DNA of 36,993 bases from Bacteriovorax stolpii. GTDB taxonomy: Bacteria; Bdellovibrionota; Bacteriovoracia; Bacteriovoracales; Bacteriovoracaceae. This document shows, one piece after another, positions 17,530 to 27,328 of the stretch (position 1 is the stretch's first letter; the number at the start of each line of letters is the position of its first letter). The position numbers and the translations under genes are program-made. The stretch covers positions 1 through 36,993 of the forward strand of contig CAMCZE010000002.1 of NCBI GenBank assembly GCA_945885655.1. Direction: 5' to 3'. The notes under the pieces are model-generated. The model saw nothing but the letters and a program-made list of their open reading frames with translations. It ran no database searches and was not told the DNA's origin.

Positions 17530-18448
17530 TGGCGACCTCTTGTCCTAAGTGAAGATAAGTCTCAATACCCTTAGAAGTATTGGCCATGATATCTTCAGAA
17601 GGTTTCCAAGCACCTTTTTCACCTAAAAGAATCACTGTGGATCCTCCAAAAAGGAAATATCCCTTCTCCTCGCCTCTAACAAAAGGCTTGTTCCATCGAT
17701 GAGATTGTACAATCTTACCAACACAGATGGCCCCCACTTCGATGTAGGCCAACTTACCAAAATTTTCAGTTTGAAGAATTGAAACATGACGTTCATTTTT
17801 AATAAAAATTTGATTTTTATATTTGATTGCTAATGGATTCACAGAATCATAAGCACCAGGCACTCTAAAATTATCCAACACATTACCATTATCAGGATAA
17901 TGATAGCGATGATAGTCAACAGGACAAAGGCGAGCAATCATCAAAGGCCCACCTTCAAATATTTTGGCCACTTGTTCATTTCCAACTAAATCCTTAGCTT
18001 TAAGGTATTGGCCCTTAACTGGATAAAGCTTTTTATCATCAATAGCATCAAATCCAACATAACGGGCCTCAGCAAATGCTGCCATCTTAGTATTATCCGA
18101 AATAAAATTTCTTTTACCCATTTTAAATTTACGGATAAAAAATTCATTAAAACTTTTATATGAATCTCTGATATCTTGAGCGGGACGACTTCCTGCTTCA
18201 TAATCATCAATTGGAATATTAAACTTTTCAATGAACGGTCTAACTTTTGAATGACTCATAGGCATATCTTGAAACGCCCCATAGGCCTGACTAAAAAACT
18301 TATTCGTAAATGCTCCGCCCAGTTTTTGCCCAGCAAAAGAACAATAAAGAAATTTTATAAACCAATCCCCATAAACTTTTTCTATTTCGGTATTGCCGCT
18401 CACGCGGTTAAAGTACCTAATTTCTGGTGCAGTATGTAGGATTGACAT
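17519..18448 (-). CDS. psd: Phosphatidylserine decarboxylase
   Basis: RLCPVDYHRYHYPDNG, VGAICVGKIVQSH, and the pyruvoyl cleavage region FLFGGSTVILL. Confidence 0.88.
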   Translation of the reverse strand: MSILHTAPEIRYFNRVSGNTEIEKVYGDWFIKFLYCSFAGQKLGGAFTNKFFSQAYGAFQDMPMSHSKVRPFIEKFNIPIDDYEAGSRPAQDIRDSYKSFNEFFIRKFKMGKRNFISDNTKMAAFAEARYVGFDAIDDKKLYPVKGQYLKAKDLVGNEQVAKIFEGGPLMIARLCPVDYHRYHYPDNGNVLDNFRVPGAYDSVNPLAIKYKNQIFIKNERHVSILQTENFGKLAYIEVGAICVGKIVQSHRWNKPFVRGEEKGYFLFGGSTVILLGEKGAWKPSEDIMANTSKGIETYLHLGQEVATKT

Positions 18449-18480
18449 AAGATTTCCTCTTGGGAGTTTTATAGAAACAT

Positions 18481-18510
18481 ATTATACTGGGGCATCTAAG
18501 TTCATGTCAA
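18481..18510 (-). promoter_or_regulatory. Sigma-70-type promoter reading toward psd
   Basis: The minus strand reads TTGACA-N18-TATAAT (-35 at 18510..18505, -10 at 18486..18481). Confidence 0.6.
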
Positions 18511-18524
18511 AGTGAGGAATACAA

Positions 18525-19556
18525 ATGAAACTGATTCTATTCATGTACCTTAGTTTATCTTATTTGACTGCATTCGGTGGAGATCTTCTTTCGGTTGAAA
18601 CCAAAACTATCGAAATTTACCGGAAAGCTGTACCCTCCACTGTAAACGTTTCAAATATAAAACTGGCCCGGAATTCCTTTTATGGTGAAATTGAAGTTCC
18701 ACAAGGGGCCGGTTCTGGATTTGTTTGGGACCAGGAAGGTCACATCATCACTAACTTCCACGTTGTTCAAGGTGGCAATAGTTTTGTTATCACTTTTTAT
18801 AATGATCCTAAACATTATAAGGCCAAACTCGTTGGTACTGCTCCAGAAAAAGACATTGCAGTCCTTAAATTACTAGAGAAACCAACGAAACTTTCTCCCA
18901 TTGAATTCGGTTCATCTAAAGATCTTCTTGTAGGTCAATACTCATTTGCTATTGGATCACCTTTTGGTCTTGATTATACACTTACTTCTGGTGTGATTTC
19001 AGCGCTTGGAAGAAAAATTGATGGTATTGGCGGTGTAAAGATCAACGACATGATTCAAACTGATGCTGCTATCAACATGGGTAACTCTGGGGGTCCTCTC
19101 TTAGACTCATCTGCAAAACTTATTGGAATGAATACCGTTATTTTTTCGACCAGTGGATCAAGTGCGGGACTTGGGTTTGCTGTACCGGCAGACACCATAA
19201 GAATGATTGCGCCTCAACTCATCCAACACGGGAAACTAATACGTCCAGGGTTGGGAATTGGAATTGTTCCAGACAGTATGAAAGAGCGTCTTATACAAGG
19301 CAATAAAGGCATCATCGTTTCTTACGTAGATGTTAAAGGATCTGCAGGTAAAGCAGGTATTCAAGGCATGACCCAAGATCGATTTGGAAGAATGTACTTA
19401 GGAGACGTGATCTTAAGTGTAGATGGCCAAGAAGTGAACGGACTTGATGATATTTATCAAGTCCTTGAGAAAAAGAAAATTGGCGACACTGTGAATGTTA
19501 CTCTACGTCGAGAGGGAAAAGCAAAATCAGTTAAAGTGACACTACAGGCCCTGTAA
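18525..19556 (+). CDS. HtrA/DegP-like trypsin-like serine protease with one PDZ domain
   Basis: Signal peptide; GSGFVWDQEGHIITNFHVV, DIAVLKL, IGSPFGLDYTLTSGVISA, TDAAINMGNSGGPLLD, C-terminal PDZ. Confidence 0.93.
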   Translation: MKLILFMYLSLSYLTAFGGDLLSVETKTIEIYRKAVPSTVNVSNIKLARNSFYGEIEVPQGAGSGFVWDQEGHIITNFHVVQGGNSFVITFYNDPKHYKAKLVGTAPEKDIAVLKLLEKPTKLSPIEFGSSKDLLVGQYSFAIGSPFGLDYTLTSGVISALGRKIDGIGGVKINDMIQTDAAINMGNSGGPLLDSSAKLIGMNTVIFSTSGSSAGLGFAVPADTIRMIAPQLIQHGKLIRPGLGIGIVPDSMKERLIQGNKGIIVSYVDVKGSAGKAGIQGMTQDRFGRMYLGDVILSVDGQEVNGLDDIYQVLEKKKIGDTVNVTLRREGKAKSVKVTLQAL

Positions 19557-20693
19557 GTTTTTAACTGCATTTTTTAAAGTTACTTCTTTTTTAGCAAAAC
19601 AAAACCTTAAATACCTCTCTCCTTCAGTTGATTTCAAATAAAATGCTGAAGGAGGAACGGTAGCTACTTTATTTTCTTTGATTAGTTTTAGAGCATAATC
19701 TACATCATTGAGTTTTGTTTTTCCTGAAATAGGAACCATCATAAAATATGTGCCTTTAGGGCTTGAGAAATCAAAACCTAACTGCCGCATCTCCTTATAG
19801 AAGAAATCTCTTTTTTCTTTATATAATGAAACAAAACCAGGTAAATATTCAGGCAACTTTTTTAAACTTTCAGCAACACCCTCTTGCATAGGAGTTGAGA
19901 CAGAAAAAGTCACATATTGATGAACTAATCGGCAGGCCTTTGAAACAGTTTCGTTAGCGCATATCCAACCAATTTTCCATCCCGTCACACCAAAAGTTTT
20001 TCCGGCACTTGAAATAGTAATTGTACGCTCCTTCATACCTTCAAGAGTTGCTGTTGGAATATGCTTACAACCATCAAAAACTAAAAACTCATACACCTCA
20101 TCCGACAAAAGATAGGCATCAGATTTTTCCGCGGCTTTCGCCACCATTTCAATTTCTTGTTTAAGCCACACTTTCCCTGACGGATTATGGGGATTGTTAA
20201 GAATGATGAGTTTTGTTCGAGGTGAAATAGCAGCATCTAATTCTTTTTGATCAATTAAAAAATCGGGAGCATGCATCGTAACTGGAATAGGTATACCACC
20301 TGCCATCTTAATTGATGCAACATAGGAATCATAAAATGGCTCCAGTACAACAACTTCATCACCAGGGTTAATGAGGGCCGTGATCACAAGATAAATTGCT
20401 TCTGTTGCTCCTACTGTTACTGTCACTTCTGATTCTGGATGATAGTTTAAATGATAAAAACTTTTATAATAATTTGCGATCTCCTGGCGAAGGTTCGCCG
20501 TTCCATGAAAGGGTGCATACTGATTATGGCCCTCCTGCATTTTTTTATAAACAATGTCCTTGAGCCAGTCTGGCCCATCAAAATCAGGAAATCCCTGTCC
20601 CAAGTTAACAGCATTATGTTCACGGGCAAGTTTTGAAATCACACCAAAAATCGAATCTTTAAAACCGGCAATACGGAGAGCTGTATCTTTCAT
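19542..20693 (-). CDS. Class I/II pyridoxal-phosphate aminotransferase (YbdL/kynurenine aminotransferase-like)
   Basis: NLGQGFPDFDGPDWL, LNNPHNPSGKVW, SSAGKTFGVTGWKIGW, RLRFCFAKK-like C-terminus (RYLRFCFAKKEVTL). Confidence 0.9.
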   Translation of the reverse strand: MKDTALRIAGFKDSIFGVISKLAREHNAVNLGQGFPDFDGPDWLKDIVYKKMQEGHNQYAPFHGTANLRQEIANYYKSFYHLNYHPESEVTVTVGATEAIYLVITALINPGDEVVVLEPFYDSYVASIKMAGGIPIPVTMHAPDFLIDQKELDAAISPRTKLIILNNPHNPSGKVWLKQEIEMVAKAAEKSDAYLLSDEVYEFLVFDGCKHIPTATLEGMKERTITISSAGKTFGVTGWKIGWICANETVSKACRLVHQYVTFSVSTPMQEGVAESLKKLPEYLPGFVSLYKEKRDFFYKEMRQLGFDFSSPKGTYFMMVPISGKTKLNDVDYALKLIKENKVATVPPSAFYLKSTEGERYLRFCFAKKEVTLKNAVKNLQGL

Positions 20694-20733
20694 GCTAAAA
20701 CCTCTTCTTTCAAATCTATCATTTTAAGCAAGA

Positions 20734-23610
20734 CTATTCAATTTGTTGAGTGATTTCCAAATACGACATATTACGACGAAGGTTTTGAATATAGACATTT
20801 TCGTCAGGGGTAGGATGTTCTGTGTTTGATTGTAGATATTTACTGCGCCCCATATAAATGTAGGCCAAATATTCCAGACGGTTTTCACGAGTAATCTGCA
20901 CTTTATCTGCATCATTCTTATTTTTTTCAGCAATAGTTTTCAGCCTAACCATGGCATCGGCCAAATAGGCCATGGTTGCAATCGCTGCATTTTTTGGTTC
21001 ACCTAAATTATCATCTTTAACATCGGGATATTTATTTCTCCATTCTCCCGCAGGTAAAAACTTTATCTGCGTAAATCCACGTGAGTTTTTTTCGTCATAT
21101 TTTTTATCAATAAAAAGATTTGCAATATCTTTATATGTCGATAGAAGCCATTGCGTATTTTCTTTAAGGAAATATTTTTCGCTTCGACCAAAGTCACTTT
21201 CGTTTCCCATAACAGCGTAGGCCATCATCGCGAGGTCATTATAATCATCATTATCCAAAGATAAGGCCTTCATTAAAGTTGATTTTTCTGATACTAATGT
21301 GTTTACAAAGATTTCAGAATCTTTCGTTTTTCCCTGTGGATTAGTAATCTTTATCTGAATCGGTCTAGAAGATTTAGTTGAATTAAAATTATACAATCCT
21401 AAATCTTTAATTGGCACAGGATTCTCTGAAAAGAGATTAATCTGTCCATTCTTTAAAACAAAATGATTCCCCTCTTCTTCTGGCAAAACATAGACCTTAC
21501 AAGCTGGACCCATCCATTTTTTGATAGTTTCAAAATCTTTTTCTTTAAGATTTACACATCCTCCAGTGACTCTTCTATCTGCAGGGTTTCCGGTTCCAAA
21601 ACGTTTGTATCGTTCGGGGAGATTGGTAGGAACTTGATGAATAGCAAAAACAATATCTTTACTTGTCTGGGTAGAAAGTGAAAAAAGATTATTGTTAAAA
21701 TTCTCTTTATAATAATCATTGTTGTTTTTGAGTTGATCAACGGTAAAAACACCAGCGCCTGTCGTTTTGTTAGATAATTTCTCAAAGTCTGTTGCTTTGG
21801 TGAATCTTGTTCGTTGATCCGAAATTCGAGAGCCCACCAAAACTTCTGTTTCAAAAACTTGTATTCCATTTAATGCATACACTTTAAGACTAGCAAGTCT
21901 TTTACTTACTACAATATAGTGGCCACAGTCCTTGCTTGGAAAGTCACGGTGATAATTTAAAATAATTTCTTCATCTGAAAGATACTGGTATGATTTACGA
22001 CGATTTTTTTCTACCTTCACGTCCTGAGCTGCAGGTTGACGACTAAATGGTGATGATGGATTTTTACCAGTAATTGAATCGTAGGTTTGATTTTCAAAAG
22101 TATAATATGGAAAACTATTTCTAATCGCATTGGCCCTCACAAGAAGGATCGCAGGGTTTTCAGATTTCAAATCCTCGGCCAGAATATCCATGCCTTTTTT
22201 TCTCATCTCCATAACAATGATAGTTGCCGGATTTTGATTCATTCCTTGCAAATTATATAATTGTCCTTTATGAACAAACGTCTCGTCTCCATTAAGCATG
22301 GCCTTTACTTGAGAATTTAAATAATCTTCATCATCAGAAGTTATATAAGATCTGTAAAGGGCCCTGCGGGCAGGAGGAAGAAGATTCAAAGCATCTTCAA
22401 TAACAATAACTTCACCTGTACTTCGTTTATAAAGCTTACCCTTATTTTCAAAAATCTTATCTTCACTCATTATGGCCGATGCCATCTTTTGTTGAAATTC
22501 TAAGTCTTGTTTTTCTATATTTTCGAGTAAGCCTGCTTTTTGTTCCCGTTTAATAATTTTCAGAGGATCTTGAATCATGAGACCAACATCAGAAACATAG
22601 ATATTATGAGACTGCTCAAGATCTGCACGCTTTTGTCCTGCTGGTCGTGATGGAGATGAAACATGAACTGGATTTTTCTGAGCATCCATAAATATTATTT
22701 TACTTGTAGATGCACTCACCTTGGTAGAAGTACCCGTTTTATTTCTTGGTTTTTTTGTATGTTTCACTTTAAGCCATAAATCCCCATATGAGAGATCTTC
22801 AAATAACTCATCATCTGTATGAAGTTTTTTTGTAATACTCTCCCAAAGCACATTCTGAATGTCGTTATTTTTCATAAATAGCTCTGACATAGACATATCA
22901 CTCGGATCACAGATCTCATCATTTTGGCAGGCCTGTGGTACGTTCATCGTATCAAAAAAATCATTCATTTTATTTTGTAGATCACTCATTATCTGATCCA
23001 GACCACTAAGCTTCATATCGATATTAAGTTCTCTTTTATTTTTAGTGTGAGGTATTCCATAATCGTGATTGATCATCTTTACAAAGTTCATAACACCTTG
23101 AGGGCCATCGGTCGTGAACATGCGGTGATCATACACGCCATTTTTTTTTGTTGCTTTTTCTTTCTTCGCAATTACGGCCAGAAGTTTTAAATCTGAAGCA
23201 TTCAGCTGGAATGGTTTCGATTCTTCTCCAAATTCTTTAATGAGAATATTTTGAAGATATGGAGCAATCTCGGCCAGGGTGGAACGAGACAGTGGTTGAG
23301 CTTCAAAAGCTTTGCGGGCCTTGATAAACTCTGGTTTACTTGAGGTATATTTCTGATTAAGAAGATCTAGAATGGTCTTTTCAATTGTCTTAACTTTATT
23401 ATGTTGGTCTTCTTTTTGGGCCTTAAGATATGTCCATGCAAGACGATGAAGGGTGATGTCAGATTGAAGTTTAAGAAATTCCCCGGCTTCTTTTTTATCT
23501 ACATCCGTAGCAAATAATACTTTCAGTGCATCCAGGCAGCTCCGCGAAGTGCCAAAAACACTTAGAGAAATAAGTCCGCTTATGAAAAAGACCAGAATTT
23601 TTTTTATCAT
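20734..23610 (-). CDS. 958-aa secreted L,D-transpeptidase (YkuD) with a C-terminal lysozyme/lytic-transglycosylase-like domain
   Basis: Signal peptide MIKKILVFFISGLISLSVFG. YkuD region HYIVVSKRLASLKVYALNGIQVFETEVLVGS...FAIHQVP...RRVTGGCVNLKEKDF. C-terminal MAYAVMGNESDFGRS...NSRGFTQIKFLP...NAAIATMAYLAD resembles the SLT pattern ES...S.GLMQ. Confidence 0.8.
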   Translation of the reverse strand: MIKKILVFFISGLISLSVFGTSRSCLDALKVLFATDVDKKEAGEFLKLQSDITLHRLAWTYLKAQKEDQHNKVKTIEKTILDLLNQKYTSSKPEFIKARKAFEAQPLSRSTLAEIAPYLQNILIKEFGEESKPFQLNASDLKLLAVIAKKEKATKKNGVYDHRMFTTDGPQGVMNFVKMINHDYGIPHTKNKRELNIDMKLSGLDQIMSDLQNKMNDFFDTMNVPQACQNDEICDPSDMSMSELFMKNNDIQNVLWESITKKLHTDDELFEDLSYGDLWLKVKHTKKPRNKTGTSTKVSASTSKIIFMDAQKNPVHVSSPSRPAGQKRADLEQSHNIYVSDVGLMIQDPLKIIKREQKAGLLENIEKQDLEFQQKMASAIMSEDKIFENKGKLYKRSTGEVIVIEDALNLLPPARRALYRSYITSDDEDYLNSQVKAMLNGDETFVHKGQLYNLQGMNQNPATIIVMEMRKKGMDILAEDLKSENPAILLVRANAIRNSFPYYTFENQTYDSITGKNPSSPFSRQPAAQDVKVEKNRRKSYQYLSDEEIILNYHRDFPSKDCGHYIVVSKRLASLKVYALNGIQVFETEVLVGSRISDQRTRFTKATDFEKLSNKTTGAGVFTVDQLKNNNDYYKENFNNNLFSLSTQTSKDIVFAIHQVPTNLPERYKRFGTGNPADRRVTGGCVNLKEKDFETIKKWMGPACKVYVLPEEEGNHFVLKNGQINLFSENPVPIKDLGLYNFNSTKSSRPIQIKITNPQGKTKDSEIFVNTLVSEKSTLMKALSLDNDDYNDLAMMAYAVMGNESDFGRSEKYFLKENTQWLLSTYKDIANLFIDKKYDEKNSRGFTQIKFLPAGEWRNKYPDVKDDNLGEPKNAAIATMAYLADAMVRLKTIAEKNKNDADKVQITRENRLEYLAYIYMGRSKYLQSNTEHPTPDENVYIQNLRRNMSYLEITQQIE

Positions 23611-23655
23611 ACCTTAGTCAGCTTGTCGGATAGGACGGCCAAAAACTTTAATTTC

Positions 23656-24672
23656 TTAGTCCTTAGGATCCATAGCATCCCGGACACCCTCTCCTATGAG
23701 AGAGAGCATAGTAAGGGTAAAAAAGAGTGCTAATGAAGGGTATACAGCTAACCACCAACCCTCAGTAAAATGCTTTTGGGCCTGATTAAGAAGCTCACCC
23801 CAACTTGGCGTTGGGGGAGTTAAACCAAAACCCAAATAATCTAAGCTGGCCAAACTGACCACGTTTCCCGCAATCACAAAAGGTGAAAAAGTTATGATGG
23901 GAGACAAAGAATTAGGTAAAAGATGTTTAAAAAAAATTCGAATATTTCCTGCACCTAAGGCCCGGGCCGCTTCAACGAATTCTTTTTTTCTATTTTTAAG
24001 ATACTCACCCCTTACATAATAACTGATGCTTATCCAGCCAAAGAGACTAGAAAGAAGAACCAATAAAAGAAGGGTCGGTTTAAAAATAGAAATAATGATA
24101 ATAAGAAGAAAAAACTGAGGAACAGTGGAAAGTACCTCAACGACTCGTTGACCCCAAAAGTCAGTTCGGCCTCCAAAATATCCCATGACTCCACCTAACA
24201 AGGTTCCAACAACAAATGTCAGAACCCAAACAAGAAATGAAAAAGTGATGGAGTACCTAAGTCCATAAAGAAGACGAGTAAGTATGTCTCGCCCCCTATC
24301 ATCAGTTCCCATCCAGTTCTCAGAACTTGGCGCAGAAGGATATGCATCTACTTCATGATTTGATTCAAATGGATCCCATTGAATAACTGGCCAAATAATA
24401 GTGTCGCCTTCGTCTAGTTCCAACTCTCTGTAGTTCATAACCATGGCATTTTGAACGCCGAAAAGGCTCGGATGATAATCTACCAAGACAGGAAAATATG
24501 TATGATTATCGTATCTTAAATAAAGAGGTTTGCTATTGGCCCAAAATTCAGCAGAAAAACTGAAAATACAAGAAATGCCAACAAGCCAACATGAAATCAC
24601 GGCCAATCGTCTGGCCTTAAAACGACGCCATTTTTTTAATGTCTCATCATTACGAATTAATTTTTCAATCAT
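23656..24672 (-). CDS. Peptide ABC transporter permease, YejE-like
   Basis: KKWRRFKARRLAVISCWLVG...KPLYLRYDNHTYFPVLVDY resembles the YejE N-terminus; GTDDRGRDILTRLLYGLRYS; EAARALGAGNIRIFFKHLLPNSL EAA loop. Confidence 0.88.
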   Translation of the reverse strand: MIEKLIRNDETLKKWRRFKARRLAVISCWLVGISCIFSFSAEFWANSKPLYLRYDNHTYFPVLVDYHPSLFGVQNAMVMNYRELELDEGDTIIWPVIQWDPFESNHEVDAYPSAPSSENWMGTDDRGRDILTRLLYGLRYSITFSFLVWVLTFVVGTLLGGVMGYFGGRTDFWGQRVVEVLSTVPQFFLLIIIISIFKPTLLLLVLLSSLFGWISISYYVRGEYLKNRKKEFVEAARALGAGNIRIFFKHLLPNSLSPIITFSPFVIAGNVVSLASLDYLGFGLTPPTPSWGELLNQAQKHFTEGWWLAVYPSLALFFTLTMLSLIGEGVRDAMDPKD

Positions 24673-25697
24673 GTGAAATCAATCCTTGGATCAACGAGGA
24701 CATAAGCAAAATCGGAAAGAATATTGCCCACTAAAAAAAGAGCACTTTGAATAAAAACAAGACCCATAATCACATTATAGTCTCGAGAAAGAATGCTTTT
24801 GTAACTTAAAAGACCGATTCCATCGAGTTGGAAGATTGTTTCAAGGAGAAGAGATCCAGCAAAAAAAACAGTTAAAAATCCACCCAGACCAGTCACTATT
24901 GGAATGAGGGCATTTCTTAAAGCATGTTTCATATAAATAACTTTTTCATCCAGGCCCTTGGCACGTGCAGTGCGAATATAATCTTTTTTGATCTCCTCAA
25001 TCAATGAGTTTTTCATAAGAACAGTGAGACTCGTAAAAGACCCAATCGTGTAACAGATTAATGGTAAAGTAAAATGATGAACTCGATCGATAAATTGTTC
25101 CCAACCATTGAGATCATCAAAATATTCAGACTGAAGTCCACCTACTGGAAAAATCTCTAAAAAACTTCCACCTGACAACATCACGATAAGAAGGATTGCA
25201 AGCATGAACGATGGAATAGAATAAAAAACAAAAAGAATGATACTTGATGAAATATCAAAAAAACTACCATGCTTAATGGCCTTCATTATTCCTAAGGGAA
25301 TGGAAATGAGATAACTCAAGAACAAAGAAATAATACCAAACTGTAACGAGACAGGAAATTTACTTACAATCACATCCACCACAGGCTCTTCATAAGTAAA
25401 ACTCTCACCAAAGTTTAAAGTGACAATATTTTTAAGCCAAAGGATGTAGCGCTCATGCATTGGTTTATCAAAACCATATTGTTTTTTTAGAGCTTCCATA
25501 ACTTCGTCTGAAACCCCTTGGGATCCCCCACGCTGAGTACTTGCCCCCCCTCCATCTCCTCCGGAAAATCGGATCTGTTGAAGTCTTTGCTCAATGGGCC
25601 CACCAGGGGCCATATTGATAATGACAAAAACAACAACCGTCACGCCTAAAAGAGTGGGAATAAGGATAGCTAAACGTCTTAAAAAATACTTCAACAT
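24669..25697 (-). CDS. Peptide ABC transporter permease, YejB-like
   Basis: MLKYFLRRLAILIPTLLGVTVVVFVIINMAPGGPIEQ, YGFDKPMHERY, RTARAKGLDEKVIYMKHALRNALIPI, LVDPRIDF C-terminus. Overlaps the yejE-like start (ATGA). Confidence 0.9.
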   Translation of the reverse strand: MLKYFLRRLAILIPTLLGVTVVVFVIINMAPGGPIEQRLQQIRFSGGDGGGASTQRGGSQGVSDEVMEALKKQYGFDKPMHERYILWLKNIVTLNFGESFTYEEPVVDVIVSKFPVSLQFGIISLFLSYLISIPLGIMKAIKHGSFFDISSSIILFVFYSIPSFMLAILLIVMLSGGSFLEIFPVGGLQSEYFDDLNGWEQFIDRVHHFTLPLICYTIGSFTSLTVLMKNSLIEEIKKDYIRTARAKGLDEKVIYMKHALRNALIPIVTGLGGFLTVFFAGSLLLETIFQLDGIGLLSYKSILSRDYNVIMGLVFIQSALFLVGNILSDFAYVLVDPRIDFT

Positions 25698-25698
25698 A

Positions 25699-27309
25699 TT
25701 ATTCTAACTTCCAGTACATGGTTCCAATATCATAAACGTAGGTGTCTTTGACTTTTTTGACTCTTTTACTATGAGCATAAAGTGAGTACTTGCTGTTAAA
25801 CCAAAAGACATATGGATAGTCTGCCGAAATGATCTCATGAACTTTATTAAGAAGTGGAATTCGTTTTTCTTTTTCATAGATCTTACGAGAATCATCAATC
25901 AAACGGTCAACCTGAGGATTTGAATAACTGATGAAGTTTGATCCTGCTCCTTGTATAGAACTGGTATGCCAAATTTGTTTTGGATCCCAATCAACACTCC
26001 CCCCTCCCCATGCTAATCGGACAGCTTCAAAATTCTTTTCATCAAGAAGCTTAATAAATGAGTTCCACTCAATATTTTTAATATTAAATTCCACTCCAAC
26101 CTTACGAGCATCTTCTTTATAGATCGTAAGATATTTCATCTTTTCTTGAGTAGGCTCAAGAATCGTAATAGATAGTTTTGTTAATTTCCCTGAGATTTTT
26201 TTGTCTAATATCCCATCTTTATCAGAATCCTTCCACCCGGAATCATGAAGTAGCTTAAGAGCTTCCTGAGGATTGAATCCTAATACAGGCACGGACTGAG
26301 AAGCATAATCAGACTGAATATAAATGGGACCAGTGGCATTTTCAGATAAGTTATACTCAAACTTATCTAACATCAGTGGTCGATTAAAAAGCATGCCTAG
26401 TGCTTTACGAACATTCCGATCTTTTAAAATTTTGTGTTTAAAATTCCAAGCAATGAAATTATATCCTGTCGGTGTTTTGTTTACTGTTTTAACTTTAACG
26501 ATCTTATCATCCCATATCTTTCCAACAGTCTTTTTCACAAAACCATCTGCTCTTAAAGATAAAAAATCGATATCGCCTTTTTTCAAAAGCTCTAAAGAAA
26601 CATTTTCTTCAGAAGCAAACCGTAGGACAACTTTAGGAATTACGAAAGCATCTTTTTCTGTTTCGGCTCCATTACCCCACCAGTCTTTATTTTTGGTCAG
26701 GATAATTTTCTGACCTTTGTCATATTTAGTGAATACATAGGGACCAGTCCCTATCAATATTTTACCAAACTCTTTTTTGTTTTCTACTTTTGAATAAAAA
26801 TGTTTTGGAAGAACTTTAAGTGTTGCGCACACATCAAAGTTTTGAAAATAATCATCTTTTACAATAAATCTCACTGTGTATTTATCAAGAATCTGTACCT
26901 CTTTAATTGACTCATAAAATGGACGGTACTGAACTGCTTTAAAATCGTCCGTGAAAATCACATCATAAGAATACTTCACATCTTCAGAAGTGAATTCAAT
27001 TCCATCATGCCACTTCACTCCTTGGCGTAGTTTAAAATCAAAAACACGTTTATCCTTCGACATTGTCCATCCAGTAGCAAGCGCAGGTTTCCAAGCAAAT
27101 GTATCTGGATCATTACTTAAGAGACCTTCAACGACATAGGCATGGACTTGTGGTGTGTAACCATCAGAACTTGATAATGGACTGAGTGTCGTAGGCTCAC
27201 CTCCAATATTGAGATAAATTGTGGTGTTTGATTTTTTATTTTTACCCTGACAGGCCATAAGGGCCAACAAAGAAACAAATAAAAATAACTTTACGTATGC
27301 AAAGGACAT
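25699..27309 (-). CDS. Extracellular solute-binding lipoprotein, family 5 (YejA/OppA-like)
   Basis: Lipobox LALMACQGK; GEPTTLSPLSSSDGYTPQVHAYVVEGLL; FKLRQGVKWHDGIEFTSEDVKYSYD. aaggag RBS. Confidence 0.9.
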   Translation of the reverse strand: MSFAYVKLFLFVSLLALMACQGKNKKSNTTIYLNIGGEPTTLSPLSSSDGYTPQVHAYVVEGLLSNDPDTFAWKPALATGWTMSKDKRVFDFKLRQGVKWHDGIEFTSEDVKYSYDVIFTDDFKAVQYRPFYESIKEVQILDKYTVRFIVKDDYFQNFDVCATLKVLPKHFYSKVENKKEFGKILIGTGPYVFTKYDKGQKIILTKNKDWWGNGAETEKDAFVIPKVVLRFASEENVSLELLKKGDIDFLSLRADGFVKKTVGKIWDDKIVKVKTVNKTPTGYNFIAWNFKHKILKDRNVRKALGMLFNRPLMLDKFEYNLSENATGPIYIQSDYASQSVPVLGFNPQEALKLLHDSGWKDSDKDGILDKKISGKLTKLSITILEPTQEKMKYLTIYKEDARKVGVEFNIKNIEWNSFIKLLDEKNFEAVRLAWGGGSVDWDPKQIWHTSSIQGAGSNFISYSNPQVDRLIDDSRKIYEKEKRIPLLNKVHEIISADYPYVFWFNSKYSLYAHSKRVKKVKDTYVYDIGTMYWKLE

Positions 27310-27328
27310 GGAATCTCCTTAAAAGTTC

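Noticed and set aside
24959-24978. TGGCACGTGCAGTGCG resembling a sigma-54 promoter
   Set aside because: The -12 element is not TTGCW at N5 spacing, and the site lies antisense within the yejB-like gene.
26324-26713. 129-aa plus-strand ORF inside the solute-binding protein gene
   Set aside because: Antisense to a confident CDS with no homology features or RBS evidence.
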